Below, one piece after another: positions 52,675 through 60,399 of a DNA stretch of 64,000 nucleotides. Both the position numbers and the translations under genes were made by a program. Every line of letters starts with the position of its first letter. Position 1 is the stretch's first letter. The DNA lies in the NCBI GenBank assembly GCA_963794615.1, contig CAWCEP010000006.1:310001-374000 (forward strand), in the 5' to 3' direction. Below the pieces are notes generated by a model. That model saw nothing but the letters and a program-made list of their open reading frames with translations, had not been told where the DNA came from and searched no databases. Source of the stretch: Chersky-840 sp963794615 (GTDB lineage: Bacteria; Actinomycetota; Acidimicrobiia; Acidimicrobiales; UBA8190).

Positions 52675-53784
52675 GTGATCCCCCCGTGCACGCCCAACAG
52701 CGTCAAGCCACGAGCACATTGGCGAACCGGATGCACCCTTGCCGTCATGGTCGGCGTCGTCGCCACCGCGCTGGCTGCGTGTGGACCGGCGACGGCCAGT
52801 CGGGCCGTCTCTCTCGTGCCCGATGGCGCCGCGCCCAACCAGACCTGGCAATGGACGCCGGCGTGCCCCCTCGGTCCGGTCACACCGAGGGCCTGTGCGA
52901 CATCGGGTCCGAACCTGGGCCCGGCCCAGCTCAACGGGGACGAGTGGAATCTCGGTGCCGGCCCGGCGAACGAAGGATCCGTGGCGATGTCGGTGACCCG
53001 AGGTGCCCTGACCGTCCGAGGGCGACTTCCCAGTGCGCCGCCGTGCACGGAGCCCACCTGTATCGCGCCCAGCGCCAACACATGGGTGCGCGGCTATCCG
53101 AGCGTGCTCTACGGCATCAATCAGTGCTCGGCGCGCACCTCCCCGCCGGTGTCGTCGGGACTACCGCTTCCCATGCGCGTCGGTTCGATCCCCTCCGACC
53201 TGATCGGCACCACGGCCTACTCCTCTCAGACGACACACATCACCTACGACATCGCCTATGACATGTGGCTCAACAATTCCGGCACCAAGACGCCGTGCAA
53301 GACCGACGGCACGGTCGAGGTGATGGTGTGGACCGACTACAACCAGCGGGCCCGGCTGGCGGGGTCGGTGAAGACGGCGACGGCGAGTGTCCCCTTCAAA
53401 GTGAACGGGGCTCTCCACTCCGGAGCCGGGGCCTGGTCCGTCTACGTGAGCAACGTGTTCCGGGGGGGGCATACCGAACCGTGGGGTGGGACGGTCTGGT
53501 TCATCTTGGACGAGGGCGATGTCACGAACAACGGCACCGTCAGTGTCGATCTGAGCACGGTCCTCTCCGAAGTCGGAACGTTGCTCCAGGACGACTTCGG
53601 TTGGACCAATTTCCGCCAGCACTACTGGCTCGACACGATCCCCTTCGGCTTGGAATTCGGCCCCGAGAGCGCGACGCTCACCGGGGCCGGCCCGGCCAAT
53701 TTCTCGATGCATCTGTCGTCGTACTGCCTAGGGGTGGGGACCACCCTCGTGGACGCGGCATGCGATCGTCTCGCCCCGCGCTGA
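52675..53784 (+). CDS. GH12-like glucanase lipoprotein
   Basis: 369 residues. The N-terminus has a signal with lipobox (VVATALAAC), so it is probably lipid-anchored outside. The domain has the GH12 endoglucanase pattern: RGYPSVLYGINQC, ITYDIAYDMWLNNSG, VEVMVWTDY with the first catalytic Glu, and YWLDTIPFGLEFG with the second. Extra Cys pairs may stabilise it. A beta-glucanase beside a cellulose-like synthase parallels BcsZ in bacterial cellulose operons, but with GH12 instead of GH8. It begins 88 bases after the signal-peptidase-like gene. Confidence 0.7.
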   Translation: MIPPCTPNSVKPRAHWRTGCTLAVMVGVVATALAACGPATASRAVSLVPDGAAPNQTWQWTPACPLGPVTPRACATSGPNLGPAQLNGDEWNLGAGPANEGSVAMSVTRGALTVRGRLPSAPPCTEPTCIAPSANTWVRGYPSVLYGINQCSARTSPPVSSGLPLPMRVGSIPSDLIGTTAYSSQTTHITYDIAYDMWLNNSGTKTPCKTDGTVEVMVWTDYNQRARLAGSVKTATASVPFKVNGALHSGAGAWSVYVSNVFRGGHTEPWGGTVWFILDEGDVTNNGTVSVDLSTVLSEVGTLLQDDFGWTNFRQHYWLDTIPFGLEFGPESATLTGAGPANFSMHLSSYCLGVGTTLVDAACDRLAPR

Positions 53785-53867
53785 GGGGGCGCCATCGGTG
53801 ACGGTCCAGGGACCTCGCTCGGACCACACACGAGACCCAGGTCAATAGGGATCGGGATCGGCATAAC

Positions 53868-55082
53868 ATGCCCATCTTGCGTCCCACGCTGCACTTCTCT
53901 GTCCAGATCACGAGGCTCGCCGGCAGAGGCACCGTCGCCGCGGCCGTCCTGGCGGGGGGACTGGCACTGTCTTCGGCCCCCGCCGGCGCCCAACCGGACC
54001 CGGCGGCCACCACCACGACAACGACCTCCCCGGCGTCCTCGCCCACCACGACGACGCCGGTCCCGATCACGCTCACGCCCAACCAGGTCCAGCAGATGTC
54101 GGCACTCCAGGCCCAGATCACCCAGACCGGCGCCGTGCTCGATCAATTGGCCGAGACCTATGAAACGGACTCGGCCCAACTGACCTCCCTCCAGCAGCAC
54201 GAGGCGTCGATCCGGGCCCAAGTCGCCGTCACCCAGCGCAGGGTCAACGCCACCCGCCTCCGGCTCCGGACCGACGCCCTCATCGCCTACATGGGGGGCG
54301 TCCCTTTGACCGAGATCACCACCATCCCCTTCTCGAGCACCAACGATGCGGCCGCGACGAGCGAGTACCAGCAAGTCGCCATCGCCAACACGGCGGCGGT
54401 GGCGGCCGCCTACGAGGCCGAGGCGCGCACACTGGCGGCCCAGGACGCGACACTGGTGGCCACCGAGACCAAGGTCCAAGCCGACCTGACCGACATCGCC
54501 AAGGCCCAACAGTCGGCCGTCGCAGCCGCCTCGACACAGCAGGCCTCCCTCGTGGCGCTCAGCACCGGCAACGATCCTTCGGCGCCGCTCTATCTCGCCG
54601 CCCAGACCTCGGGCCAGAACGCGGTGGACGCCGACAAGACCTCGCCACCCATCCCGCCGGCCCTCAACGCCGCCATCTGGGCGGCGGCGTCCCAAGTCGG
54701 CGTGCCCTATGTGTGGGGTGGGGAGACGCCGCTTCCGGCGGCCAACGCCGGCTTCGACTGCTCGGGTCTCGTCCAGTGGGCCTACGGCCAAGCCGGCATT
54801 GCCCTGCCCCGCACGGCGCAGCAGCAACACGACGCCGTCACCGCCGTCCCGGCCGCCCAGGCGCAGCCCGGGGACCTCGTGTTCTGGAACGACGGCACCA
54901 CGTCGGTGCAGCACGTCGCCATCTACGTGGGCGCGGGGATCGTGCTCGAAGCTCCGAGCACGGGATCCGTCGTCAGCTACGCATCCCTGTGGCCCACCGG
55001 ACTCGTCGGCTTCGGCGTCCCGACGGTGCCGCCCGGTACCCCGGCGACGACCGCAAGCCCGGCGACGCTGCCCGTCAAATGA
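53868..55082 (+). CDS. Secreted NlpC/P60 peptidoglycan hydrolase with coiled coil
   Basis: 404 residues. A signal peptide (VAAAVLAGGLALSSAPAGA) and Thr/Pro linker lead to a coiled coil (residues 70-240: QVQQMSALQAQITQTGAVLDQL, SIRAQVAVTQRRVNATRLRLR). A C-terminal NlpC/P60 domain has the catalytic Cys in AGFDCSGLVQWAYGQAG, His in SVQHVAIYVG and the typical LPRTAQQQ and PGDLVFW. This is the RipA-like layout of actinobacterial D,L-endopeptidases that cut cell-wall stem peptides. It lies 83 bases after the GH12-like gene and may open the wall for polymer export, which is inference. Confidence 0.9.
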   Translation: MPILRPTLHFSVQITRLAGRGTVAAAVLAGGLALSSAPAGAQPDPAATTTTTTSPASSPTTTTPVPITLTPNQVQQMSALQAQITQTGAVLDQLAETYETDSAQLTSLQQHEASIRAQVAVTQRRVNATRLRLRTDALIAYMGGVPLTEITTIPFSSTNDAAATSEYQQVAIANTAAVAAAYEAEARTLAAQDATLVATETKVQADLTDIAKAQQSAVAAASTQQASLVALSTGNDPSAPLYLAAQTSGQNAVDADKTSPPIPPALNAAIWAAASQVGVPYVWGGETPLPAANAGFDCSGLVQWAYGQAGIALPRTAQQQHDAVTAVPAAQAQPGDLVFWNDGTTSVQHVAIYVGAGIVLEAPSTGSVVSYASLWPTGLVGFGVPTVPPGTPATTASPATLPVK

Positions 55083-55145
55083 CGCTGCCCGTCCATAGAG
55101 AGTCGCGGGGTGACGCCGGTGGTGGCCCGACCGTCCCAGGGGGCT

Positions 55146-55697
55146 TCACGCAGCCGTCTGGCCCTCCATCACGAGACAGCTGCTGGTGGCGGTGGCGACG
55201 AGCTTGCCGGCCCCGTCGACGATCTCGGCACGGGAGAAGGCGACACGACGACCTGGCTTCGTGACCACGCCGGTCGCCCGAAGCACGCCGCTGCCGACCG
55301 TGACGGGACGGAGATAGCTGACCGTGAGGTCGATCGAGGTGTAGGCCACGCCGCGATCGAGCGTGGTGTGCACCGCACAGGCGGCGACGGTGTCGGCCAA
55401 GGTGCACACGAGGCCCCCATGGACGACACCGATGGGGTTGTAGGCCGACTCGTCGGGCTCGCACTCGAAGACCACATGACCGACCTCGACCTCGCACATC
55501 CGCATCCCGAGCAACGCCGCCACGGGGGGAGGGGGGAGCACGCCGTCGCGGATGGCTCGAAGGAAGTCGAGACCGTTCAGACCGGGGGCGGCGGCGGCGG
55601 CGATCGCCGGGTCGTGCCATTGCACCGTCTTGGTCCTCGATTCGTCCCAACCCGAATCGGCGCTCCCCGGAACCGGTCGATGCTGTGTCGCAGTCAT
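55146..55697 (-). CDS. PaaI-type hotdog thioesterase
   Basis: 183 residues. The core reads NPIGVVHGGLVCTLADTVAACAVHTTL, the HGG motif and helix of the PaaI/YbgC hotdog family, preceded by GHVVFECEPDESAYN. It is expected to hydrolyse acyl-CoA, often aromatic, in the cytoplasm. The N-terminal 35 residues are an extension. Just upstream lies TTAGTT-N9-AACTAA (55716-55736), a possible operator. It converges on the NlpC/P60 gene. Confidence 0.86.
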   Translation of the reverse strand: MTATQHRPVPGSADSGWDESRTKTVQWHDPAIAAAAAPGLNGLDFLRAIRDGVLPPPPVAALLGMRMCEVEVGHVVFECEPDESAYNPIGVVHGGLVCTLADTVAACAVHTTLDRGVAYTSIDLTVSYLRPVTVGSGVLRATGVVTKPGRRVAFSRAEIVDGAGKLVATATSSCLVMEGQTAA

Positions 55698-55715
55698 GGC
55701 CGCAGACTAGGCCAC

Positions 55716-55736
55716 TTAGTTCTATGACACAACTAA
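55716..55736. promoter_or_regulatory. Inverted repeat TTAGTT-N9-AACTAA
   Basis: Six-base arms 19 bases before the thioesterase start. The centre contains ATGACA, the same half-site seen at 56295-56300 before the TetR gene, so the nearby TetR might bind here too. Weak evidence. Confidence 0.4.
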
Positions 55737-55945
55737 CTAGGGGTCGGGGCCCCGGTTTCAGGAGGGCGGGCCCACCGGACCGTCCCCGAGGGAGCGGGCA
55801 CCGTGACCAGGCCGACGCTCCGGGCGAGCTCGGCGACCACCGCCCGGGTGCCGACGAGGCGATCGGGCTCCCCCTCGGAATAGACCAGGTCGATCACCTC
55901 CCCGTCCTCGTGCCACTCGATGCTGGCGATCTCACGCTCGGCCAC
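55733..55945 (-). CDS. Standalone small domain shared with the receiver-like protein
   Basis: 70 residues. EREIASIEWHEDGEVIDLVY, EGEPDRLVGTRAVVAELARSVGL and TVRWARP align end to end with the C-terminal domain of the protein at 36133-36756 (EREISSIVWH..., ERDRL..., AVRWQRR). It looks like a compact beta-beta-alpha-beta fold. No family is known to me. GTG start. It lies between the thioesterase and the Cys-rich ORF on the same strand, about 5 kb after GT2 copy 2. Confidence 0.65.
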   Translation of the reverse strand: MAEREIASIEWHEDGEVIDLVYSEGEPDRLVGTRAVVAELARSVGLVTVPAPSGTVRWARPPETGAPTPS

Positions 55946-56010
55946 GACGACCAGCCTTGCTCACGCCCTCGCCCCCGTCGGTTGCCACCATCACGAGCCT
56001 GGATCGGACG

Positions 56011-56202
56011 CTAAGCACCCGGAGGGGGCAGCGGGCGACAGCGGCTGCACCGGGTCCTTCCCGGGTCGTCACAACTCACCCGTACCCGGTGCCGCACGAG
56101 GGCACGCTCGACCTCCGCGGCGCTCCGGCCGTCGGCACACCCAGGCACCTCGCAGGACATGCTCCCGTCCCGATGGACCAGCAACGGACTCTCACAGCTC
56201 AC
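56011..56202 (-). CDS. Small Cys-rich protein (63 aa)
   Basis: VSCESPLLVHRDGSMSCEVPGC and, later, RVSCDDPGRTRCSRCRPLP give seven Cys in 63 residues, suggesting a zinc ribbon or disulfide-rich fold. AGGTGGG precedes the GTG start at a normal distance. No family is recognised. It is divergent from the TetR gene and followed 65 bases later by the small-domain gene, with which it may be co-transcribed. Confidence 0.48.
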   Translation of the reverse strand: MSCESPLLVHRDGSMSCEVPGCADGRSAAEVERALVRHRVRVSCDDPGRTRCSRCRPLPPPGA

Positions 56203-56293
56203 AACACACCCACCTGACAAGGGAGAACTCCTTTTCCGGACGGGGGCAGCGCGCGGTGAATGGGTGCCCCGACGTCCGAGAAATATCTTGACC

Positions 56294-56338
56294 AATGACA
56301 GACGTGATGTCAAACTTAGCGTCACACACTATGTCATT
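56294..56338. promoter_or_regulatory. Likely TetR operator region
   Basis: AATGACA (56294-56300) and TGTCATT (56332-56338) are perfect inverted arms. A further TGTCA (56308-56312) and a GTGA...TCAC pair lie between them. The region sits between the Cys-rich ORF and the TetR gene, in AT-richer DNA that could hold both promoters. Confidence 0.45.
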
Positions 56339-56353
56339 TGAAAGCGATCTCAG

Positions 56354-56998
56354 GTGACCCCGGCGAGCGCCGCCGTACGGAGGCGGGTCCGCGAGCGCCG
56401 CAGCACGGCGGAGCGCGCCATCCTCGACGCCACCGAGGCGTTGCTCGCCGAGCGGGAGTTCCGCGACCTCACGGTCGAGGACGTTATGGCGTCGACGGGC
56501 CTCACCCGCACGTCGTTCTACCGCTACTTCCCGGACCTCGAGGCCGTCTTGCTGCGCTGGCTCTCCGAGCTCGGCGACGAGCTCCGCCGCGGCGCGGACA
56601 GCTGGTTGCAGGACCCGGCGACGGGCCTCGAGACCGGGGTCGAGTTCGTCTCCCTGTACCGGGAACACGGCCGGCTGTTGTGGGCCTTCGAGCAGGCGTC
56701 GGGAGCGGGAACCGAGATCGACGAAGCCTGGAGCTCGGTGATCGGGGCATTCACCGACCGGTACACCGAGTTCATCGCGGAGCTGTGTCGAAGCGGGACG
56801 AGCACCATCGAGCGGCCCGACCAGACCGCTCGTGCGCTGGTCGGGATGACCGAGCGCTACCTCCTCGACACGTACGGGCGGGGGCCGGCCGTCGACGTCC
56901 ATGTCGCCGCCGCTACTTTGGCGGAGATCTGGCAACGCACCTTGTTCAGCGCCGGGGTCGTGAAGCCCCCGGTCGAGCCCGACCCGGGACGCGCCTGA
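56354..56998 (+). CDS. TetR-family regulator
   Basis: 214 residues. The helix-turn-helix LTVEDVMASTGLTRTSFYRYFPDLEAV at about residues 38-65 and the following helical ligand domain resemble the EthR-like group. GTG start. TGACA-type half-sites lie directly upstream, so autoregulation is likely. Candidate targets are the divergent Cys-rich ORF and the alpha-mannosidase gene 63 bases downstream on the same strand. Confidence 0.88.
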   Translation: MTPASAAVRRRVRERRSTAERAILDATEALLAEREFRDLTVEDVMASTGLTRTSFYRYFPDLEAVLLRWLSELGDELRRGADSWLQDPATGLETGVEFVSLYREHGRLLWAFEQASGAGTEIDEAWSSVIGAFTDRYTEFIAELCRSGTSTIERPDQTARALVGMTERYLLDTYGRGPAVDVHVAAATLAEIWQRTLFSAGVVKPPVEPDPGRA

Positions 56999-57061
56999 GC
57001 ACACCGATGCGGAGCCCCACCACCGGGGCGCCTCGACCCCTGCTCAGTACACTCGGTCGGC

Positions 57062-60000
57062 GTGCGCCCGGAGGACTCGATCCGCGTCGGTCGCATCACC
57101 CGGGTTCTGCACGAGTTCGTACGGCCCCGACGTCGTGGACCGTCGGTCCCACTCGAGATCGCCGCACACCACGTGCACGGCGAGCCCATCCCCGCCGCGG
57201 CGGCGTTCGGTGCCGACTACCACCCGTTCCCGCTGGGCGGATCGTGGGGTCCTCCCTGGGACACCACCTGGTTCCGCCTGCGCGGCTCGATGCCGTCGGC
57301 GTGGACGGGGAAACCGGTCGCTCTGGGATTCACCATCGGCAACGCGGGATCGACCGGGTTCGGGGCCGAAGCCCTCGTGTGGCGCCACGGCCGGGCCGTC
57401 CAGGGCTTGTCCCCCAATCACCGCGAGTACCTCCTGACCTCGAGCGCGGAACCGCAAGAACCCGTCGAGCTCTTCGTCGAGGCGGCGGCCAACCCCCCCT
57501 CTCCGTTCGGCGCCAATCCGTGGCCGCTGCTCCTGGCCGAGCCGGACGGCTCGGCCTTGTTCACGGTGCAATCGGCCGACCTCCACCTACGCGACCCTGA
57601 CTTCGACGCCTTCTGGCACGACTTCCGGGTCCTCGTGGAGCTGCTGACCGAGCTCCCCGATACCGACCCGCAGGTGCCACGACTGGGGGCAGGGCTGGAG
57701 CGGGCCTGCAACCTGCTCGAGCTCCCCGACATCGCCGACAGTTGGCGTCGGGCCCAGCCCGTCCTGACCGAGCTTTTGGCTCGCCCCGCCGCGCCGGGGG
57801 CCCACATCGCCAGCATCGTGGGCCACGCCCACCTCGACACGGCGTGGCTGTGGCCGCTGCGCGAGACGATCCGCAAGTGCGCGCGCACCTTCAGCACCGT
57901 TCTCGAGCTCATGGACCGGTACCCCGAGTACCGGTTCGTCGTCTCCCAGGCCCAGCACTTGGCGTGGATGCGCGACCACTACCCCGAATTGTGGGAGCGC
58001 ATGAAGGTGCGGATCGCCGAAGGACGCCTCGAGCCCACCGGGAGCATGTGGGTCGAAGCGGACTGCAACATTCCCTCGGGCGAATCCCTCGTCCGCCAGA
58101 TCGTCCACGGCAAGCGCTTCTACCTCGGCGAGCTCGGGATCGAGACCAACGACGTGTGGTTGCCCGACGTGTTCGGGTATTCGGCCGCCCTACCCCAGAT
58201 CATGCGCCAGGGCGGCATCCGGTGGTTCCTCACCCAGAAGCTCTCTTGGAACCAGTACAACGCCCTTCCCCACCACAGCTTCCTGTGGGAGGGCATCGAC
58301 GGCTCCCGGGTGTTCACCCACTTCCCTCCGGCCGACACCTACAGCGGGAACGTGAGCGTCCGCGAGCTCCGGTTCGCCGTCGAGAATTTCAAGGATCACG
58401 ATCGTGCCGACCGTTCGCTGTACCTCTTCGGCTGGGGTGACGGAGGGGGCGGACCCACCACCGAGATGCTCGAGTCGGCTCGCCGGCTCGCCGACCACGA
58501 CGGCCTCCCTCATCTGGTCATGGAAGGCCCACGCCGGTTCTTCACCGAGGCCGAGCGTGAGACCCCCGACCCGGCGGTCTGGGTAGGTGAGCTCTATCTG
58601 GAGACCCACCGGGGCACCTACACCAGCCAGGCTGCCACCAAGCTGGCGAACCGACGCGCCGAGTTCGCCCTGCGGGACGCGGAGCTGTGGGGTGTGCTGG
58701 CAGCCCGGCGCGTCGACCACAGCAGCAAGGACGGCGACGGCAGAGAGGGGGGCGACGGTGGTAACACCGAGCTCGCCGCGCTCTGGAAGCTTCTCCTGCT
58801 CCACCAGTTCCACGACATCATCCCGGGTTCGGGGATCCACTGGGTCTACGACGACGCCGCCCGAGACCATGCCCACGTCCTGGGGGAGGCCGGACGGCTC
58901 ATCGACGAGGCCCTCGCACGCCACGTCGACACCGTCGAGACCTCCACCACCACGTTCCCCGTCGTCGTCTTCAACTCGCTCTCGCACGCCCGCACGGAGC
59001 TGGTCGTCGTCGATGCCCCTGACGATGTCCGTGTCGCTGTCGACGCCTCGGGGGTGCCGGCCCCGGTGCAGCGCGACGCCGAGGGCCGAGCCATCTTCGA
59101 GGCGACAGTGCCCCCGTGCGGCTACCAGGTCTACGACCTCGCCGCCGGTGGTGCCCGGCCGGAGCCCCCCCGAGCCAGCGCCGGTCGACGCTCTCTCGAC
59201 AACGAGCATCTGCGCGTCGAGCTCGACGACCGGGGCCTGGTGTCGTCGATCTTCGACAAGGAGGCGGACCGCGAGGTCGTGGCGCCGGGAACGGTCGGCA
59301 ACCGCTTCCAGCTCCACCCCGACTATCCCAACTTCTTCGACGCCTGGGACATCGACCGGTTTGCCTTCGACCAGGTGGAGGATCTGGACGAGGTCGAGTC
59401 GATCGACGTGGTCGCGTCCGGCCCCTTGCGCGCCGGCATCCGGGTCACCCGACAGTTCGGCGCCTCGCGCCTGACCCAGGTCATCGGGCTCGACGCCGGA
59501 GGACGCGCCGTCGATTTCGACACCGAGGTGGACTGGCACGAAACCAATCGACTCCTGAAGGTCGCCTTCCCCGTCGACGTCCGCAGCACACGGGCCACCT
59601 ACGAGATCCAGTACGGACACGTGGAGCGCCCCACGCATGCCAACACGAGTTGGGACCAGGCGCGTTTCGAGGTCTGTGCACACAAGTGGGCAGACCTGTC
59701 CGAGCCCGGCTACGGCGTCGCACTCCTCAACGACTGCAAATACGGCTACGACATCGCGGGCAACGTCATCCGCCTGTCCCTGTTGCGCGCCCCGACCTGG
59801 CCCGACCCCGTCGCCGATCGGGGCCTCCACCACTTCCGGTACCGCCTGCTCCCCCATGCCGGCGATCTGCGCGCCGGCGGCGTCATCGACGCCGGCTACG
59901 ACCTCAACGTCCCCCTCCGGTGCGTCGCCACGTCGGCCCACGCCGGCGTGGTCGCGCCGATCGGCTCATTTCTGTCGGTCGACGCCGACCACGTGGTGAT

Positions 60001-60235
60001 CGAGGCCGTGAAGGCCGGTGACGACGACGCCGATGCCCTGGTGGTCAGGATGTACGAGGCGTGGGGGCGCCGGGGTGCGGTCACCTTCCGGGCTCCCTGG
60101 GACATCCGACGGGCCACGGTGACGGACCTGCTCGAGCGCGACACCGCCCCCGTCCCGAGCGCCGGGTCCCGGGTCACGGTGGACGTGGCGCCCTTCCAGA
60201 TCGTCACGCTCAAGCTCGAGCCGGTCGGCTCCTGA
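57062..60235 (+). CDS. GH38 alpha-mannosidase
   Basis: Retaining, zinc-dependent alpha-mannosidase of 1057 residues, probably cytoplasmic since no signal peptide is seen. An N-terminal beta domain (residues 1-240) is followed by the catalytic barrel with GHAHLDTAWLWPLRET (zinc His and Asp, near residue 255), EPTGSMWVEADCNIPSGESL and WLPDVFGYSAALPQI (nucleophile Asp, near 368). A three-helix bundle with HQFHDIIPGSGI (zinc His) and C-terminal beta domains follow. This is the full bacterial layout, as in mannosylglycan turnover enzymes. It is downstream of and parallel to the TetR gene. Confidence 0.92.
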   Translation: MRPEDSIRVGRITRVLHEFVRPRRRGPSVPLEIAAHHVHGEPIPAAAAFGADYHPFPLGGSWGPPWDTTWFRLRGSMPSAWTGKPVALGFTIGNAGSTGFGAEALVWRHGRAVQGLSPNHREYLLTSSAEPQEPVELFVEAAANPPSPFGANPWPLLLAEPDGSALFTVQSADLHLRDPDFDAFWHDFRVLVELLTELPDTDPQVPRLGAGLERACNLLELPDIADSWRRAQPVLTELLARPAAPGAHIASIVGHAHLDTAWLWPLRETIRKCARTFSTVLELMDRYPEYRFVVSQAQHLAWMRDHYPELWERMKVRIAEGRLEPTGSMWVEADCNIPSGESLVRQIVHGKRFYLGELGIETNDVWLPDVFGYSAALPQIMRQGGIRWFLTQKLSWNQYNALPHHSFLWEGIDGSRVFTHFPPADTYSGNVSVRELRFAVENFKDHDRADRSLYLFGWGDGGGGPTTEMLESARRLADHDGLPHLVMEGPRRFFTEAERETPDPAVWVGELYLETHRGTYTSQAATKLANRRAEFALRDAELWGVLAARRVDHSSKDGDGREGGDGGNTELAALWKLLLLHQFHDIIPGSGIHWVYDDAARDHAHVLGEAGRLIDEALARHVDTVETSTTTFPVVVFNSLSHARTELVVVDAPDDVRVAVDASGVPAPVQRDAEGRAIFEATVPPCGYQVYDLAAGGARPEPPRASAGRRSLDNEHLRVELDDRGLVSSIFDKEADREVVAPGTVGNRFQLHPDYPNFFDAWDIDRFAFDQVEDLDEVESIDVVASGPLRAGIRVTRQFGASRLTQVIGLDAGGRAVDFDTEVDWHETNRLLKVAFPVDVRSTRATYEIQYGHVERPTHANTSWDQARFEVCAHKWADLSEPGYGVALLNDCKYGYDIAGNVIRLSLLRAPTWPDPVADRGLHHFRYRLLPHAGDLRAGGVIDAGYDLNVPLRCVATSAHAGVVAPIGSFLSVDADHVVIEAVKAGDDDADALVVRMYEAWGRRGAVTFRAPWDIRRATVTDLLERDTAPVPSAGSRVTVDVAPFQIVTLKLEPVGS

Positions 60236-60320
60236 GCATCGGTCGGGTCGTCGTCCCCACTATCGCGGCTTCTCGCGCCCTGACCAGGGCCGACGCACCC
60301 CCCACCCCCATCTGACCCGT

Positions 60321-60343
60321 CCCCGCCCGGAGACGGGCAGGGG
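60321..60343 (+). terminator. Hairpin between the alpha-mannosidase and GGDEF-EAL genes
   Basis: GCCCG-GAGA-CGGGC with an outer CCCC/GGGG extension and one bulged A gives a strong 9-bp stem, about 90 bases after the mannosidase stop. No T-run follows at once, so its role as terminator or leader hairpin is open. Confidence 0.45.
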
Positions 60344-60399
60344 TACAGAAGCCGTCGCGTCCCGCCGATGCCTGGAGAGCGGCTTTTCGGGAAGGGGCA

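Noticed and set aside
58190..59941. 583-codon minus-strand frame opposite the GH38 gene
   Set aside because: Antisense to a full-length alpha-mannosidase with all motifs. No domain resemblance of its own.
60310..60399. Possible riboswitch (for example c-di-GMP) before the GGDEF-EAL gene
   Set aside because: There is a strong hairpin, but none of the conserved bases of the c-di-GMP-I or -II or other known classes that I can recall are present.
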